Below, piece after piece: positions 10,201 to 18,531 of a DNA stretch of 64,000 nt. The notes below the pieces were generated by a model. It ran no database searches, was not told the origin of the DNA, and was given only the letters and a program-made list of their open reading frames with translations. The first letter of the stretch is position 1. Each line of letters starts with the position of its first letter. The DNA lies in NCBI RefSeq assembly GCF_013388355.1, contig NZ_CP058246.1, positions 1,612,001 through 1,676,000 of the forward strand, in the 5' to 3' direction. The DNA comes from Flavobacterium sp. LPB0248. Lineage in GTDB: Bacteria; Bacteroidota; Bacteroidia; Flavobacteriales; Flavobacteriaceae. Position numbers and translations under genes: made by a program.

Positions 10201-10375
10201 CATCAAAATCAGAAGAAACTTCGTTTACAGTCCCCTTTACAAGAATAGAAACCCCTGCCACTGGCACATTAGACTTAGAGATTACTTTTCCTTTAATTTG
10301 CTTTTGCCCAAACATACTTGATGCAAAAAAGAACAAAACAACAATTAAAATTAATTTACAATATTTTTTTTTCAT
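7295..10375 (-). CDS. SusC/RagA family TonB-linked outer-membrane transporter
   Basis: 1026 aa. A signal peptide (to about residue 23, ending SSMFGQ) is followed by a carboxypeptidase-D-like Ig domain (KQIKGKVISKSNVPVAGVSI, about 24-100), the TonB-box region (ADVVVVGYG), the plug domain (about 115-235, with ILIRGRGTF and VLKDASASIYGARAANGVI) and a 22-strand-type barrel ending in an aromatic terminus (LDISF). It imports the oligosaccharide delivered by the SusD partner, driven by TonB/ExbBD. It is the first gene of the minus-strand operon and starts 174 nt from the divergent sensor-regulator gene, whose product most likely switches it on. Length is normal for the family. Confidence 0.97.
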   Translation of the reverse strand: MKKKYCKLILIVVLFFFASSMFGQKQIKGKVISKSNVPVAGVSILVKGTVNEVSSDFDGNFVLSNVSDKDVVLFSFVGFKPKEVLVGNLTTINVSLEEDVMSLADVVVVGYGAKKKSEVISSVAKIKGDEVKTSPAANYATSLAGRLPGLFINQRSSDPGQENLDILIRGRGTFGDNSVLIVIDGVVGRDGLSRLDPQDVESISVLKDASASIYGARAANGVILVTTKRGKEGKPIINFNTNYSVSAPTTLVKGATPYNYARQVNAMRVRDGQSELYSQAELDAFQSGSFKGIDFWDELFNHQSSQQRHNLTISGGSKNMRYFTSLGSTNQDPIVNFDKVTNFKQYNVRSNLDVDISDNLTVGMDIAGRFENVVAPPYMFEAVDNTSKTMPTNEQYIVDDKFIRLLDNQPNPFAYIQQQAGKVDKENTLFNGTLKLNYKFPFLKGLSFNTWGAVDYIQNYVNTFNNDPIQYILESDGTLTPDKLGLDVSVKEEYFRQRSLTYFAKLAFERSFEDHSVSAFIGYEENRTKNNGNVLSRRGGLISEDLPYLSQGDPNTQTADSALGESARQAYIGRVTYDYDKKYLAEFGMRYDGSYIFPAGQRFGFFPYTSAGWVVSKENFFKDNNTISLLKLRGTWGITGNDRVQPFQYLQRFQNPTQGGGVFYLDPNATNNSAIPLEGTNLIILTPAGVDPNPNITWETKKSWDLGFELGLLSNKINLEVSYFSEKRESILAPRNVTIPTYTGLNPPYENIGKTKNHGVEAIASYRTKIGELNLNLGGNISYAKNELVFNDAPKPEEPYQDLQGHPIGSSLVYNAVGIYRTQEDLNKYPSIPLRPNARIGDLIYADTNGDGQITTADRIVMEKSSIPTIQYGFNLGFNYKNFEFTSFWQGQSGSALQIASFLNQGISSADYFAANAWTPDTPNGSLPAIGGTKSELNGYTSYANNYFTYNTNFLRLKTLQLAYNIPKEALKSSFIKNCRIYTSGSNLLTFSKFNNLNFADPEQTEGLGYGRPLQKLYNLGLDISF

Positions 10376-10549
10376 TTACATAAAATTTATAAGGTTTGAT
10401 ATTGTAAAATTACTTTTATACGAGCTTGGGCAGGTTTTAAATTCAATCAAAATAGTTCAATAATTAATCTTTTCCTATCTTAACACACCTTAATTCTACA
10501 CACAATTAAGTTTTTATTGTAATTTAGCGATAAACTAATTTGAAAACTA

Positions 10550-13500
10550 ATGTATTCTAACATTAAAAAACTTAATGTATTATTAATACTGATACATTTA
10601 GCTACATTTAATTTATATTCTCAAAGGAAAAGTTTAAACTTTCAAAACTTTACTATAGAAGATGGATTAGCTTCAGTTAATACTATTTTAAGGGATAAAA
10701 ATGGATTCATGTGGTTTGGTGGCACACATGGTTTATATAGGTATGATGGACTTAAATTTAAAATATTTACTGCCAACTCTAAAGATTTATTCTCATTAAG
10801 CAATAATAATATTACGTATCTTTTTGAAGACAGAGATGGTTATATCTGGATAGGTACTCGGCAAGGAGGTATAAATAAATACAACCCAATAGACGAATCC
10901 TTCAGTAATTACATTAATTCTAAAAGCAATTCCTTTTTTAGAAAAAATCATGTGACTTCAATAACAGAAGATGCACAGGGTATTATTTGGGTGGGAACAA
11001 ATGGAAATGGTATTTTTTCTTTAAACAAAAAAAACAATTTAATCGAACATATTACATGTAAAAAAGACAACCTTAACACGATAAGTGACAATAATATTTT
11101 TTCTGTAATGACAGAAAATGACAATATATGGATTACTTCCAATAAAGGAATTCTAGATTGTTATAATAAAACTAACAAATTATTTAATCATTATAAATAT
11201 AGTAAAAAAAAATACCTAAGTACAAGAACTGGCCAACGCCTATGCATTGACCATAAAAACAACATTTGGATTGGCACAGAGGGTGATGGTCTTTTTAAAT
11301 TTAATAATTTTAATAAAACATTTCAACATTTTGAATATGAAAAAGGGAAACCATCTTTAAGTTCAAATATCATTACCGATTTAAAAGAGGGTAAAACAAA
11401 CGAGCTTTGGATTACTACCGATGGCGGTGGGTTAAATTTATTAAACACTGAAACTAAAATTTTCACTATTTACAAAAACAATATTTACAACAAGAATAGC
11501 CCGACAAATAATTCTTACTATTGTCTTTTCATAGACTCTAATGATGATTTATGGATAGGTATGGGTGATGGTTCTGTAGATAAAACAATACATTCTCCTT
11601 TTAAAATTTATGAATTTTCGGCTTCAAATTTAACCAATAGTTTAAGTTTTAATGTCGTTGTTTCTCTCTATATAAAAAACAACATATTATGGATTGGCAC
11701 GGGAGGAGGTGGATTAGATAAATTTAATATGCAAACGGAAACTTTTTATAATTACAAAAACCATCCCAAAGATGAAAGCTCGTTACCTACTAATATCGTG
11801 ATGAGTGTTTTAGAGGATAGAAAAGGTAATATTTGGACTGGAAATTTAAAAAAGGGTTTGAGTTTTAAACAAAAAAACACAAACAGGTTTAAATTTATAG
11901 AGTTTGATACTGAAAATGCTAAAAACTTAATCAATAACTTAGTTTTTGACCTAACTGAGGATGAATTAGGAAATATTTGGATTGCGACCTATGACGAAGG
12001 TCTGTATTACTATGATTTGACCCATAAAAAAATTAAACATTACACTTATTTAGAGAACTCCAAAAATGGGCTAAAATCGAATTCAATATTAAGACTTCTT
12101 CAAGATTCTACAAACCAACTTTGGTTGGGTACTCTTGACTCTGGTATCCAAATTTACAATAGGGATAAAAATAAATTTTTAACTCTTGAAAATTTAGGAT
12201 TTGACAAAAAATTTGAAATAAAAAACCCCATTAGGGATATTTTTGAAGATGCTCAAAAAAATATTTGGATTGCTACGGAAGGAGATGCTGTTTTTAAACT
12301 TGATCTTAAAAACAAAAAAATAAAACACTATACAACAAATTCAGGCCTGCCTAGTGATGCTGTATATGGAATTATACAAGATAAGTCTAATAATTATTGG
12401 TTTAGCACCAATAAAGGCATTGCAACATTAAAAGTAAAAAACGATAAATTTTTTACTTTTAACACGTTTGACGGCCTTCCAACAAATGACTTTGAATCGG
12501 GTGCCATAGCCATTTCTTCAGATGGCAAACTGTATTTTGGAAGCAAAAAAGGGCTAGTATCATTTTACCCAGATCAATTAGATTTTCCGTCAACCCCAAT
12601 AAATCTTTTAGTAACTAATTTTCGAATTTTTAACAACACTGTGGATGTCAACAAGCCCATAGACAACCATATCCTTTTAAACAAATCCATTACCTATACA
12701 AAAGACATTGAACTGCCTTACTTCCTGAACAATTTTTCTTTTGAATTTGCTACTCCTGGCTATCAAGCTCCACATAACATAAATTATAAATACAAGCTTG
12801 AAGGTCTCGACGAAAGATGGATTACGGTCCCAACAAATCAACACGCTGCAAGTTTTTCGAACATCTCCCCAGGAACTTATATCTTCAAAGTAAAAGCCAT
12901 TAAAGAGAACAATTTTAATACAACTATTTCAGCAGAAAAAAATATAACTTTACATATCACTCCAGTATGGTGGCAAACAAATTTTGCATACTTTTTCTAT
13001 TCTTTTATTTCCATATCATTAATCTATTTTATATATTCTGGTATTAAAAATAGGATTCGTTTAAAGAATGAATTACTAATAGAAAAATACAAACATGAAA
13101 AAGATGAAGAATTTCATCAATCCAAAATAAATTTTTTTACCACAATTTCCCATGAACTCAGAACTTCACTAACTCTTATACTTACACCACTTGAAGAATT
13201 AGCAAAAGTCAAAAACTCCAATAACCGAGTCAACAATCTTATCATGACCATGAACAGAAATGCTCAACGTCTTTTAAATTTAACAAATCAGATTTTGGAT
13301 TTTAGAAAAATGGAATCCAATGCTACAAAATTAAAAGTATCAAATCTAGTAATTAAAGATTTTTTTGACGAACTTTGCATCCCATTTTTTCAATACGCAA
13401 ACAAAAAAAATATTCAATTCCAACTAACAGTTTCAAATAGTTGTGAAAAAGGATGGTTAGACGCAAACAAACTTGAAATAATCGTATATAATATTCTATC

Positions 13501-14695
13501 AAATGCATTCAAATTTGCCAAAAATAAAATTGACATTAATGTTGACTTAGATGAAAATGATAAACATCTTATTATCAAAATAAAAGACAATGGCAAAGGG
13601 ATTCCAAAAGCAGATATCCCCAAAATTTTTGAACTATTTTATCAGGTAGAGTCAAAAAAAAACACTTCAAACATCGGATCGGGAATTGGTTTAGCCATAA
13701 GTAAAAACTTTGTAGATTTACATTATGGTAAAATTTTGATTAAAAGTGAAGTGGATCAATATACTGTTTTCAATATCAAAATTCCAATCACTAAAAACTT
13801 TTACTCTAATACCGATATTACAAATTCAGAAACTATAACAGAAATTATTTCAATGGATGAAATAGAGGCAGAAGTTGTTTTAGATGATAAAAATTCAACA
13901 TATGATGTTTTTAGCACAAAACCAATATTACTCATTGTAGAGGATAATTTTGAAATTAGAAACCTTCTTAAAAACTATTTTATAGACAATTATAACGTTA
14001 TGGTTTCCCCAAACGGTATTGATGGTTGCGAAAAAGCTTTTGAAGCTATCCCTGATATTATTATCTCAGACATCATGATGCCCGAAATGAACGGTTTAGA
14101 ATTTTGCAATAAACTAAAGACTGATCCTAGGACATCACATATTCCAATAATCCTTTTAACAGCAAGGGATTCTAACACTTTTCAAATAGAAGGCCTTGAA
14201 AACGGTGCAGATGACTATGTAACTAAACCATTTCATTTAGAACTACTTAGGGTAAGAATTAAAAATTTAATCGAATCCAGAAAAGTTTTGAGGGAATTCT
14301 TTAAAAAAGAAGTTTTATTAAAACCTAAGGATATTGCCATAAATAATGTTGATGAAATATTCATGAAAAAAATCATGTTATATATTGAAGACAATATGAC
14401 AAACCAAAAATTTACAGTTAAAAACTTAGCCATTGAGATGGGCATGAGTCATTCTGTTCTGTATAGAAAATTAATAGCTTTAACTGGTCAAAACATCAAT
14501 GAATTTTTAAAATCGGTCAAACTATCTAGGGCAACCCAATTAATAATTGATAGTGAATATTCCATCAATGAAATTAGTGATATGACCGGTTTTGCCAACC
14601 CAAAATATTTTAGTACTTGTTTTAAAACAAAATATGGAGTTACACCAACACAGTATCGTGAAAAAAAATCAACCTCATGTATGCATTCAAACTAA
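10550..14695 (+). CDS. Hybrid two-component sensor kinase/response regulator (HTCS) with AraC output
   Basis: 1381 aa with the full HTCS layout: signal peptide (about 1-24), two seven-bladed periplasmic propellers made of Reg_prop repeats (many W-I/F-G-T blocks such as GYIWIGTRQGGINKYN), a Y_Y_Y domain (about 715-790), one membrane helix (about 805-830), HisKA dimerisation domain with phospho-acceptor His868 in ISHELRT, HATPase with GSGIGLAIS, a receiver domain with phospho-acceptor Asp1174 in SDIMMPEMNG and Lys in VTKPFH, and a C-terminal AraC-type helix-turn-helix ending near YREKK. In Bacteroidetes such proteins sense an oligosaccharide in the periplasm and turn on the adjacent susCD operon, which here lies divergently 174 nt away. 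It therefore marks the upper end of the locus. Confidence 0.97.
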   Translation: MYSNIKKLNVLLILIHLATFNLYSQRKSLNFQNFTIEDGLASVNTILRDKNGFMWFGGTHGLYRYDGLKFKIFTANSKDLFSLSNNNITYLFEDRDGYIWIGTRQGGINKYNPIDESFSNYINSKSNSFFRKNHVTSITEDAQGIIWVGTNGNGIFSLNKKNNLIEHITCKKDNLNTISDNNIFSVMTENDNIWITSNKGILDCYNKTNKLFNHYKYSKKKYLSTRTGQRLCIDHKNNIWIGTEGDGLFKFNNFNKTFQHFEYEKGKPSLSSNIITDLKEGKTNELWITTDGGGLNLLNTETKIFTIYKNNIYNKNSPTNNSYYCLFIDSNDDLWIGMGDGSVDKTIHSPFKIYEFSASNLTNSLSFNVVVSLYIKNNILWIGTGGGGLDKFNMQTETFYNYKNHPKDESSLPTNIVMSVLEDRKGNIWTGNLKKGLSFKQKNTNRFKFIEFDTENAKNLINNLVFDLTEDELGNIWIATYDEGLYYYDLTHKKIKHYTYLENSKNGLKSNSILRLLQDSTNQLWLGTLDSGIQIYNRDKNKFLTLENLGFDKKFEIKNPIRDIFEDAQKNIWIATEGDAVFKLDLKNKKIKHYTTNSGLPSDAVYGIIQDKSNNYWFSTNKGIATLKVKNDKFFTFNTFDGLPTNDFESGAIAISSDGKLYFGSKKGLVSFYPDQLDFPSTPINLLVTNFRIFNNTVDVNKPIDNHILLNKSITYTKDIELPYFLNNFSFEFATPGYQAPHNINYKYKLEGLDERWITVPTNQHAASFSNISPGTYIFKVKAIKENNFNTTISAEKNITLHITPVWWQTNFAYFFYSFISISLIYFIYSGIKNRIRLKNELLIEKYKHEKDEEFHQSKINFFTTISHELRTSLTLILTPLEELAKVKNSNNRVNNLIMTMNRNAQRLLNLTNQILDFRKMESNATKLKVSNLVIKDFFDELCIPFFQYANKKNIQFQLTVSNSCEKGWLDANKLEIIVYNILSNAFKFAKNKIDINVDLDENDKHLIIKIKDNGKGIPKADIPKIFELFYQVESKKNTSNIGSGIGLAISKNFVDLHYGKILIKSEVDQYTVFNIKIPITKNFYSNTDITNSETITEIISMDEIEAEVVLDDKNSTYDVFSTKPILLIVEDNFEIRNLLKNYFIDNYNVMVSPNGIDGCEKAFEAIPDIIISDIMMPEMNGLEFCNKLKTDPRTSHIPIILLTARDSNTFQIEGLENGADDYVTKPFHLELLRVRIKNLIESRKVLREFFKKEVLLKPKDIAINNVDEIFMKKIMLYIEDNMTNQKFTVKNLAIEMGMSHSVLYRKLIALTGQNINEFLKSVKLSRATQLIIDSEYSINEISDMTGFANPKYFSTCFKTKYGVTPTQYREKKSTSCMHSN

Positions 14696-14717
14696 TCTGG
14701 ACTTTTTCTAAGTGCTT

Positions 14718-14760
14718 ATTCCGATGAAAGTGGACACCACATTCCGGAGCAAAGTGGACA
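14718..14760. mobile_element. Relic of an IS21-type insertion-sequence end
   Basis: Two imperfect tandem copies of ATTCCG-N4-AAAGTGGACA (the GTGGACA motif at 14727-14736 and 14751-14760, 24 nt apart). As I know them, IS21-family ends in Bacteroidetes carry repeated GTGGACA/CCGGA motifs of this kind. No istA or istB reading frame is present, so only an end fragment remains. The pattern is seen; the assignment is inference and short. Confidence 0.4.
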
Positions 14761-15602
14761 GTTATTTTGCTGATGATTTCTTGGGTTAAAATTAGATAAA
14801 TTTAAAATTAGCATTCGATCTTTAACAGGATTCGAACACCAATAACAGAACAGATATAAAGCTTTACATTTCCTAAATGTGTTTCAGCTTTTGTTCAAAA
14901 GCTAAGCATGTAATCTCTGGATCTGCAAGCAAAAACTGGAGTTATAGTTAAGACAAATATATTAACATATTTTTCAAAAAATTTAAAAAGGGAAATCAAA
15001 TAATCGTATTGTCCATCTGTCAAATTTAAGTTTGAACAAAAACAGAATGATGTTCCGGACTATATTTTGATTGCTATTATTCACAAAGATTTCTTTAATT
15101 TTAATTCCAAATAGAATACAAATATTATATCTGAATTTAAAAATCTGGAGTATTAAATTTTTAATAGACAACATGTTCTTTGAAAAATGAGTTTGGATTT
15201 TTAAAGTTTTTTAACATTTAGCCCTTACGATACAACCAAACCGCTTAATCACAAATATCAACATATTTATCTTATAAATTCGGATTAAAAACAAGCCATT
15301 TTTTTTTAATAATACATAATATGGTTTCTAAATCGTCCAGTAAGAGATAAGAGTCTTTTTTACATATTAATAAATAGATTCAAATTTATAAACAATAGAC
15401 TATCTTAATAAGATCATCATTGTCTATGAAAGCTAATCAAAAAAGACAAATCAATTTCGTTTATATCTTTTAATTTAATCACTTATTCTGATATTTATGA
15501 GAGTCTATATCAACAAAAATAAAAAATCACGATGCATATTTTACAATATCGTAATAATCTGTAATAATTTGGTTAGATATTTGAATGCTTCCCGCTACTA
15601 AG

Positions 15603-15634
15603 AAAAAAGCTTCAGAGAAATCTGAAGCTTTTTT
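15603..15634. terminator. Hairpin terminator, first copy of a recurring AGCTTCAGA type
   Basis: Arms 15603-15616 and 15621-15634 (AAAAAAGCTTCAGA / TCTGAAGCTTTTTT) pair perfectly over 14 nt with a 4-nt loop and work on either strand. It is preceded by CCCGCTACTA, which looks like a tRNA 3' tail. Near-identical hairpins occur at 15705-15735, 17393-17432 and after tRNA-Glu at 21566. Confidence 0.7.
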
Positions 15635-15648
15635 GTTTTCTAATACGC

Positions 15649-15698
15649 TGAATTCATATCCGCGGTGGTGGATACAAGTTCGAGTCTTGTTTCCGCTA
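15649..15698 (+). pseudogene. tRNA 3'-end relic (T-arm and acceptor strand only)
   Basis: A T-stem/loop is plain: ACAAG (15674-15678), loop TTCGAGT, CTTGT (15686-15690), followed by an acceptor strand TTCCGCT and discriminator A. No matching 5' acceptor strand (AGCGGAA), D-arm or well-formed anticodon stem is found just upstream, where instead the first terminator hairpin ends at 15634. It is thus a 3' fragment, possibly methionine- or similar elongator-type, but the identity cannot be fixed. Such fragments are typically left when an element integrates into the 3' part of a tRNA gene. Followed by its own terminator. Confidence 0.55.
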
Positions 15699-15704
15699 AA
15701 AAGT

Positions 15705-15735
15705 AAAAGCTTCAGATTTCTCCGAAGCTTTTTTT
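15705..15735. terminator. Hairpin terminator, second copy
   Basis: AAAAGCTTCAGA pairs with TCCGAAGCTTTT with one mismatch, followed by a T-run on the plus strand and preceded by an A-run that would serve as T-run for the minus strand. It lies after the tRNA relic and 27 nt beyond the stop of the minus-strand serine hydrolase gene, so it can end transcripts from both sides. Confidence 0.7.
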
Positions 15736-15761
15736 GTTTTCTAAGCTTTTATATTAATCAT

Positions 15762-17240
15762 TTACAGCAATTCTTTCAATACCTTTTTCCCATTTTCATT
15801 ATCGGGATTTAATTCAACAGATTTTTGATACATTTTAATCGCATCCTCTTTTTTACCACTTTGGAGCAATGCCTCTCCATAGCTATCAAATACATTTGAG
15901 CTATTTGGAAAAATTAATGCTGCCGCAGCAAATGTCTGCAAAGAATTGTCTGTTTTTTGAGATCTCAGAAATTGATACCCCATTCTATTAAAATCTCTTT
16001 CTGATGCTTCGTAACTATCTGGCTTTTTTAAATATTCTTCAATTAACAGATTTGCTTTTTCTTTGTCCCCGCTTTCTAACAAACTGCCATAGACTCTAGA
16101 AAGACTCTGCAAAGGCATTTTATAAGGCTTATTATCAATTAATTTCAAAACTTCATCGGCTATCATAAAAACTGGACTTGCAGTATTGGACAGCATAATG
16201 ACTGCATTGTTTCTAGTACTATTATACATCAAAATTGATGTAAGTCCAGTATTGAGTCCATCGTGAAAAACTATTTTTTCCTTATTATCGTTAGTATATA
16301 TCGCCCAGCCCAAACCATAAGCAATTTCTTTTTCATACGCGCGAAAAGAAGCAATTTTTCCATCATTAAGTTTTGCTGGTGTCAGCGCTTCTTCTAATTC
16401 ATTCTTGCCCAAAAGCTGATGACTAAACAATGCTTTTTGGTACTTGTATAAATCTAGAGCTGTACTTACAATGCCTCCAGGTCCATAGAAATTGCTTTTC
16501 TCATCTATTAAAAAAGTTTCTTTTAAGGTTTGGACATTTACTACGCTTGTAGAATAAAAGTTTGGATAAGTATACAATTCTACCTGATTCGATACTTTAA
16601 GTCTTCTATTCTTTGGCAGAAATGAATCTTTCATTTTAGCTGGCTCGAAAATATTTTTTTCCAGATAATCTCTAAAACTAATTCCGCTTATTTTTTCCAC
16701 AATCAGAGCTGCAAGACAATAATTGACATTATTATATTCCCATTTGTCTCCTGGAGCAAACGAAAGCTGTACTTTATTCTCAATTAATGCAGGAATAAGA
16801 TCCACATTAGAAAATATTTTTTCTGGATTTTCTTTTATTGCTTTATCAAATAGACGATAGTAGTTAACTACGCCAGATGTATGATTCAGCAAATGTCTAA
16901 TACTAACATTTGGATAAGGAAAATCTAGAAGGTATTTCTGGACTGGATCATCAATATTCAATTTTCCTTTTTGCTTAAGTTGCAGTATTGCTACCGAAGT
17001 AAACGTTTTTGATAATGATGCAATTGTAAATTGAGATTTTTCATTGATTTTTTCTCTCTTTTCGATATTAGAATATCCGTAAAAATCAGAAAAAACTTTT
17101 TCTCCCGATTTAGAAACTAAAACACTGCCATTAAAAAGATTATTTTTAGCAAGTGCTGAAAAGAAATCTTTTATCTCTTGTCCTGAGATGTTACTTGCAA
17201 AAAGTAAAGTTGTAAAATAAAGAACGATTTGTTTTTTCAT
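15762..17240 (-). CDS. Class C beta-lactamase-like serine hydrolase with C-terminal TPR
   Basis: 492 aa with a Sec signal peptide (about 1-21, ending SNISGQ). The penicillin-binding/beta-lactamase fold is shown by SLSK (nucleophile Ser75, Lys78), HLLNHTSG at about 116-123, YNN (Tyr169-Asn171) and a late HDG triad motif in VFHDGLNTG. The last 120 residues hold two or three TPR-like helices (SSNVFDSYGEALLQSGKKED). Members act as periplasmic esterases, D-aminopeptidases or carboxypeptidases as often as beta-lactamases, so drug resistance should not be assumed. Only a simple tetranucleotide tract separates the ATG from its upstream region. Stand-alone gene with terminators downstream. Confidence 0.9.
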   Translation of the reverse strand: MKKQIVLYFTTLLFASNISGQEIKDFFSALAKNNLFNGSVLVSKSGEKVFSDFYGYSNIEKREKINEKSQFTIASLSKTFTSVAILQLKQKGKLNIDDPVQKYLLDFPYPNVSIRHLLNHTSGVVNYYRLFDKAIKENPEKIFSNVDLIPALIENKVQLSFAPGDKWEYNNVNYCLAALIVEKISGISFRDYLEKNIFEPAKMKDSFLPKNRRLKVSNQVELYTYPNFYSTSVVNVQTLKETFLIDEKSNFYGPGGIVSTALDLYKYQKALFSHQLLGKNELEEALTPAKLNDGKIASFRAYEKEIAYGLGWAIYTNDNKEKIVFHDGLNTGLTSILMYNSTRNNAVIMLSNTASPVFMIADEVLKLIDNKPYKMPLQSLSRVYGSLLESGDKEKANLLIEEYLKKPDSYEASERDFNRMGYQFLRSQKTDNSLQTFAAAALIFPNSSNVFDSYGEALLQSGKKEDAIKMYQKSVELNPDNENGKKVLKELL

Positions 17241-17249
17241 TTTGATTGA

Positions 17250-17287
<38 letters not shown>

Positions 17288-17320
17288 GATTTTTAAACGA
17301 AAATAATGAAATATTATTAC

Positions 17321-17355
17321 TACAACTATTCCTTATATATATATATTACAACTAT
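17321..17355. promoter_or_regulatory. Pair of TACAACTAT direct repeats upstream of the serine hydrolase gene
   Basis: TACAACTAT occurs at 17321-17329 and again at 17347-17355, 26 nt apart start to start, separated by a TATATATATATA tract. The spacing places both on nearly the same face of the helix after about two and a half turns. It could be an operator for a repressor, but no regulator gene is adjacent. Confidence 0.35.
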
Positions 17356-17392
17356 ACATTTCTCTTCAAACTAAAAACAAAATCACGCTACT

Positions 17393-17432
17393 AAAACAAA
17401 GAGCTTCAGATCTCTCTGAAGCTCTTTGTTTT
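17393..17432. terminator. Perfect 18-bp hairpin terminator, third copy of the recurring type
   Basis: Arms 17393-17410 and 17415-17432 (AAAACAAAGAGCTTCAGA and its exact complement) with loop TCTC. It lies 41 nt beyond the stop of the minus-strand gene at 17473 and reads as a terminator on both strands. It is preceded by CACGCTACTA, the same tRNA-tail-like lead seen at the first copy. Confidence 0.75.
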
Positions 17433-17472
17433 CTAGAATTTCTCTAAAACTTTTTATATTCGTTGTGTCAAA

Positions 17473-18003
17473 TTATTCTACAGAGTGCAAATTGAATCCG
17501 ACAGATTCAGCTCCTACCTTTTTCACTTTATAATTTCTCATTTCTATCCCAAGTCCGTGATCTCCTTCAAATGTAGAATTGAAACAGATTCCAAAATAAC
17601 CTTCATCTATTTTTCCTGCCATATGAATTGCTTTCGGCTTTATCATTGAATCAATAATTTGAGCATCGTTATTTATTGGATTAGGATATTTTATGTCGTC
17701 TTCAAATTCATTCAAATAATCGTTCCATAGAAATGTGTAATAATCAAAAATACCTTTTCGGATGTCTTCAATAAATGATTCTTGATTTTTAAGAATAGAA
17801 TCGATTGTTGATTTATGAGTTTCTGAAATCTCTTCATTATCAATTATTAATTGACAATCATCACAATTAAAAATTCTAATTGGCAATCTGCACACTAATT
17901 GGTCATCGCTAATTCCGAAGTTTGGATATGTATAATTCTCCCAAATATATTGACTTGAATATTCTCTTCTATGCCATTCATCAAACGTTTCTTGTGCGCC
18001 CAT
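17473..18003 (-). CDS. Hypothetical protein, possibly DUF6985-type
   Basis: A 176-aa acidic soluble protein with no signal peptide or membrane helix. The C-terminal half (GYFGICFNSTFEGDHGLGIE, then MRNYKVKKVG) resembles a small beta domain of the DUF6985 kind, where a conserved E-H/D-H-G-L-G block is followed by the end of the domain; this is from memory and tentative. It is preceded by an uncharged WENYTYPNFGISDD segment. It lies 57 nt from the SnoaL-like gene upstream on the same strand, so it may be co-transcribed. Function unknown. Confidence 0.7.
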   Translation of the reverse strand: MGAQETFDEWHRREYSSQYIWENYTYPNFGISDDQLVCRLPIRIFNCDDCQLIIDNEEISETHKSTIDSILKNQESFIEDIRKGIFDYYTFLWNDYLNEFEDDIKYPNPINNDAQIIDSMIKPKAIHMAGKIDEGYFGICFNSTFEGDHGLGIEMRNYKVKKVGAESVGFNLHSVE

Positions 18004-18060
18004 TTATAGTTTTTAAAGTTTGGTCTAAATTGTTTTCTAAATTTGAAATATATCAGACTA

Positions 18061-18438
18061 CTATTTTGTTTCCAGTTCCGTTTCAGTATGCATCGCACAT
18101 GCCCATTTATTATTTTCTTTCACCCAAGTAGAAGTACAGACACATTTTATGGGCGCTTTTTGACCTTGATCTACTATTTCAAAATCGAGGCGATATCCTA
18201 TTACGGCAGTATTTTCGGCAATTAGCTTTTCTTTTACATCATAGATGTTCAGCACTTTTATTTTATTGGTCTGTCCAGAATCGAACATATTTTTGAAATC
18301 AGCCTCGCTGATACTTTGAATACCATTTTTTCCGGCAACTACGCAAGGAAACAGTGTCAGATTTCTTACCGTTTCATAGTTATTATTTTCAACTCCGTGC
18401 CAGTATTTTTTTTCCAATTCTATAATTTGTCCTTCCAT
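18061..18438 (-). CDS. SnoaL-like (NTF2 fold) small protein
   Basis: 125 aa with the cone-like NTF2-fold pattern of the SnoaL/DUF4440 group: an N-terminal helix with LEKKYWHGVENNNYETV, the VVAGKNGIQSISEADF segment, and a C-terminal strand STWVKENNKWACAMHTETEL. In these families the fold forms a pocket that can be an enzyme active site or just a ligand or dimer module; no catalytic residues can be assigned here. The following SDR gene is on the same strand, 93 nt away. Confidence 0.8.
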   Translation of the reverse strand: MEGQIIELEKKYWHGVENNNYETVRNLTLFPCVVAGKNGIQSISEADFKNMFDSGQTNKIKVLNIYDVKEKLIAENTAVIGYRLDFEIVDQGQKAPIKCVCTSTWVKENNKWACAMHTETELETK

Positions 18439-18531
18439 ATTATCTCGTTGTTAATTAGATATTTCACAAATTTCACATTAATATCGAAATAAAGCTGCTC
18501 TTTTAACATAGATTTAATTCAAGCAACTTAC

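Larger units (their letters stand above)
14696..15761. other. Long non-coding junction between the glycan locus and accessory genes
   Basis: About 1.07 kb without a credible gene. Short open frames here (for example 14983-15174 minus) have no initiation context and low-complexity AT-driven composition. From left to right it holds a repeated AAAGTGGACA motif resembling an IS21-type terminus (14718-14760), about 800 nt of very AT-rich sequence in which I recognise nothing, then a tRNA 3' relic flanked by two look-alike hairpin terminators (15595-15735). It looks like a scar of insertion and decay at the edge of an acquired region. Confidence 0.6.

Noticed and set aside
14983..15174. 63-aa minus-strand open frame
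   Set aside because: Low-complexity Ile/Leu/Phe/Lys composition typical of AT-rich noncoding DNA, in a decayed region.
15585..15812. 75-aa plus-strand open frame
   Set aside because: It crosses two terminators, a tRNA relic and the 3' end of the serine hydrolase gene.
17321..17355. BlaI/MecI-type operator of a beta-lactamase gene
   Set aside because: The TACAACTAT copies are direct, not palindromic TACA...TGTA, and no blaI/blaR gene is near.
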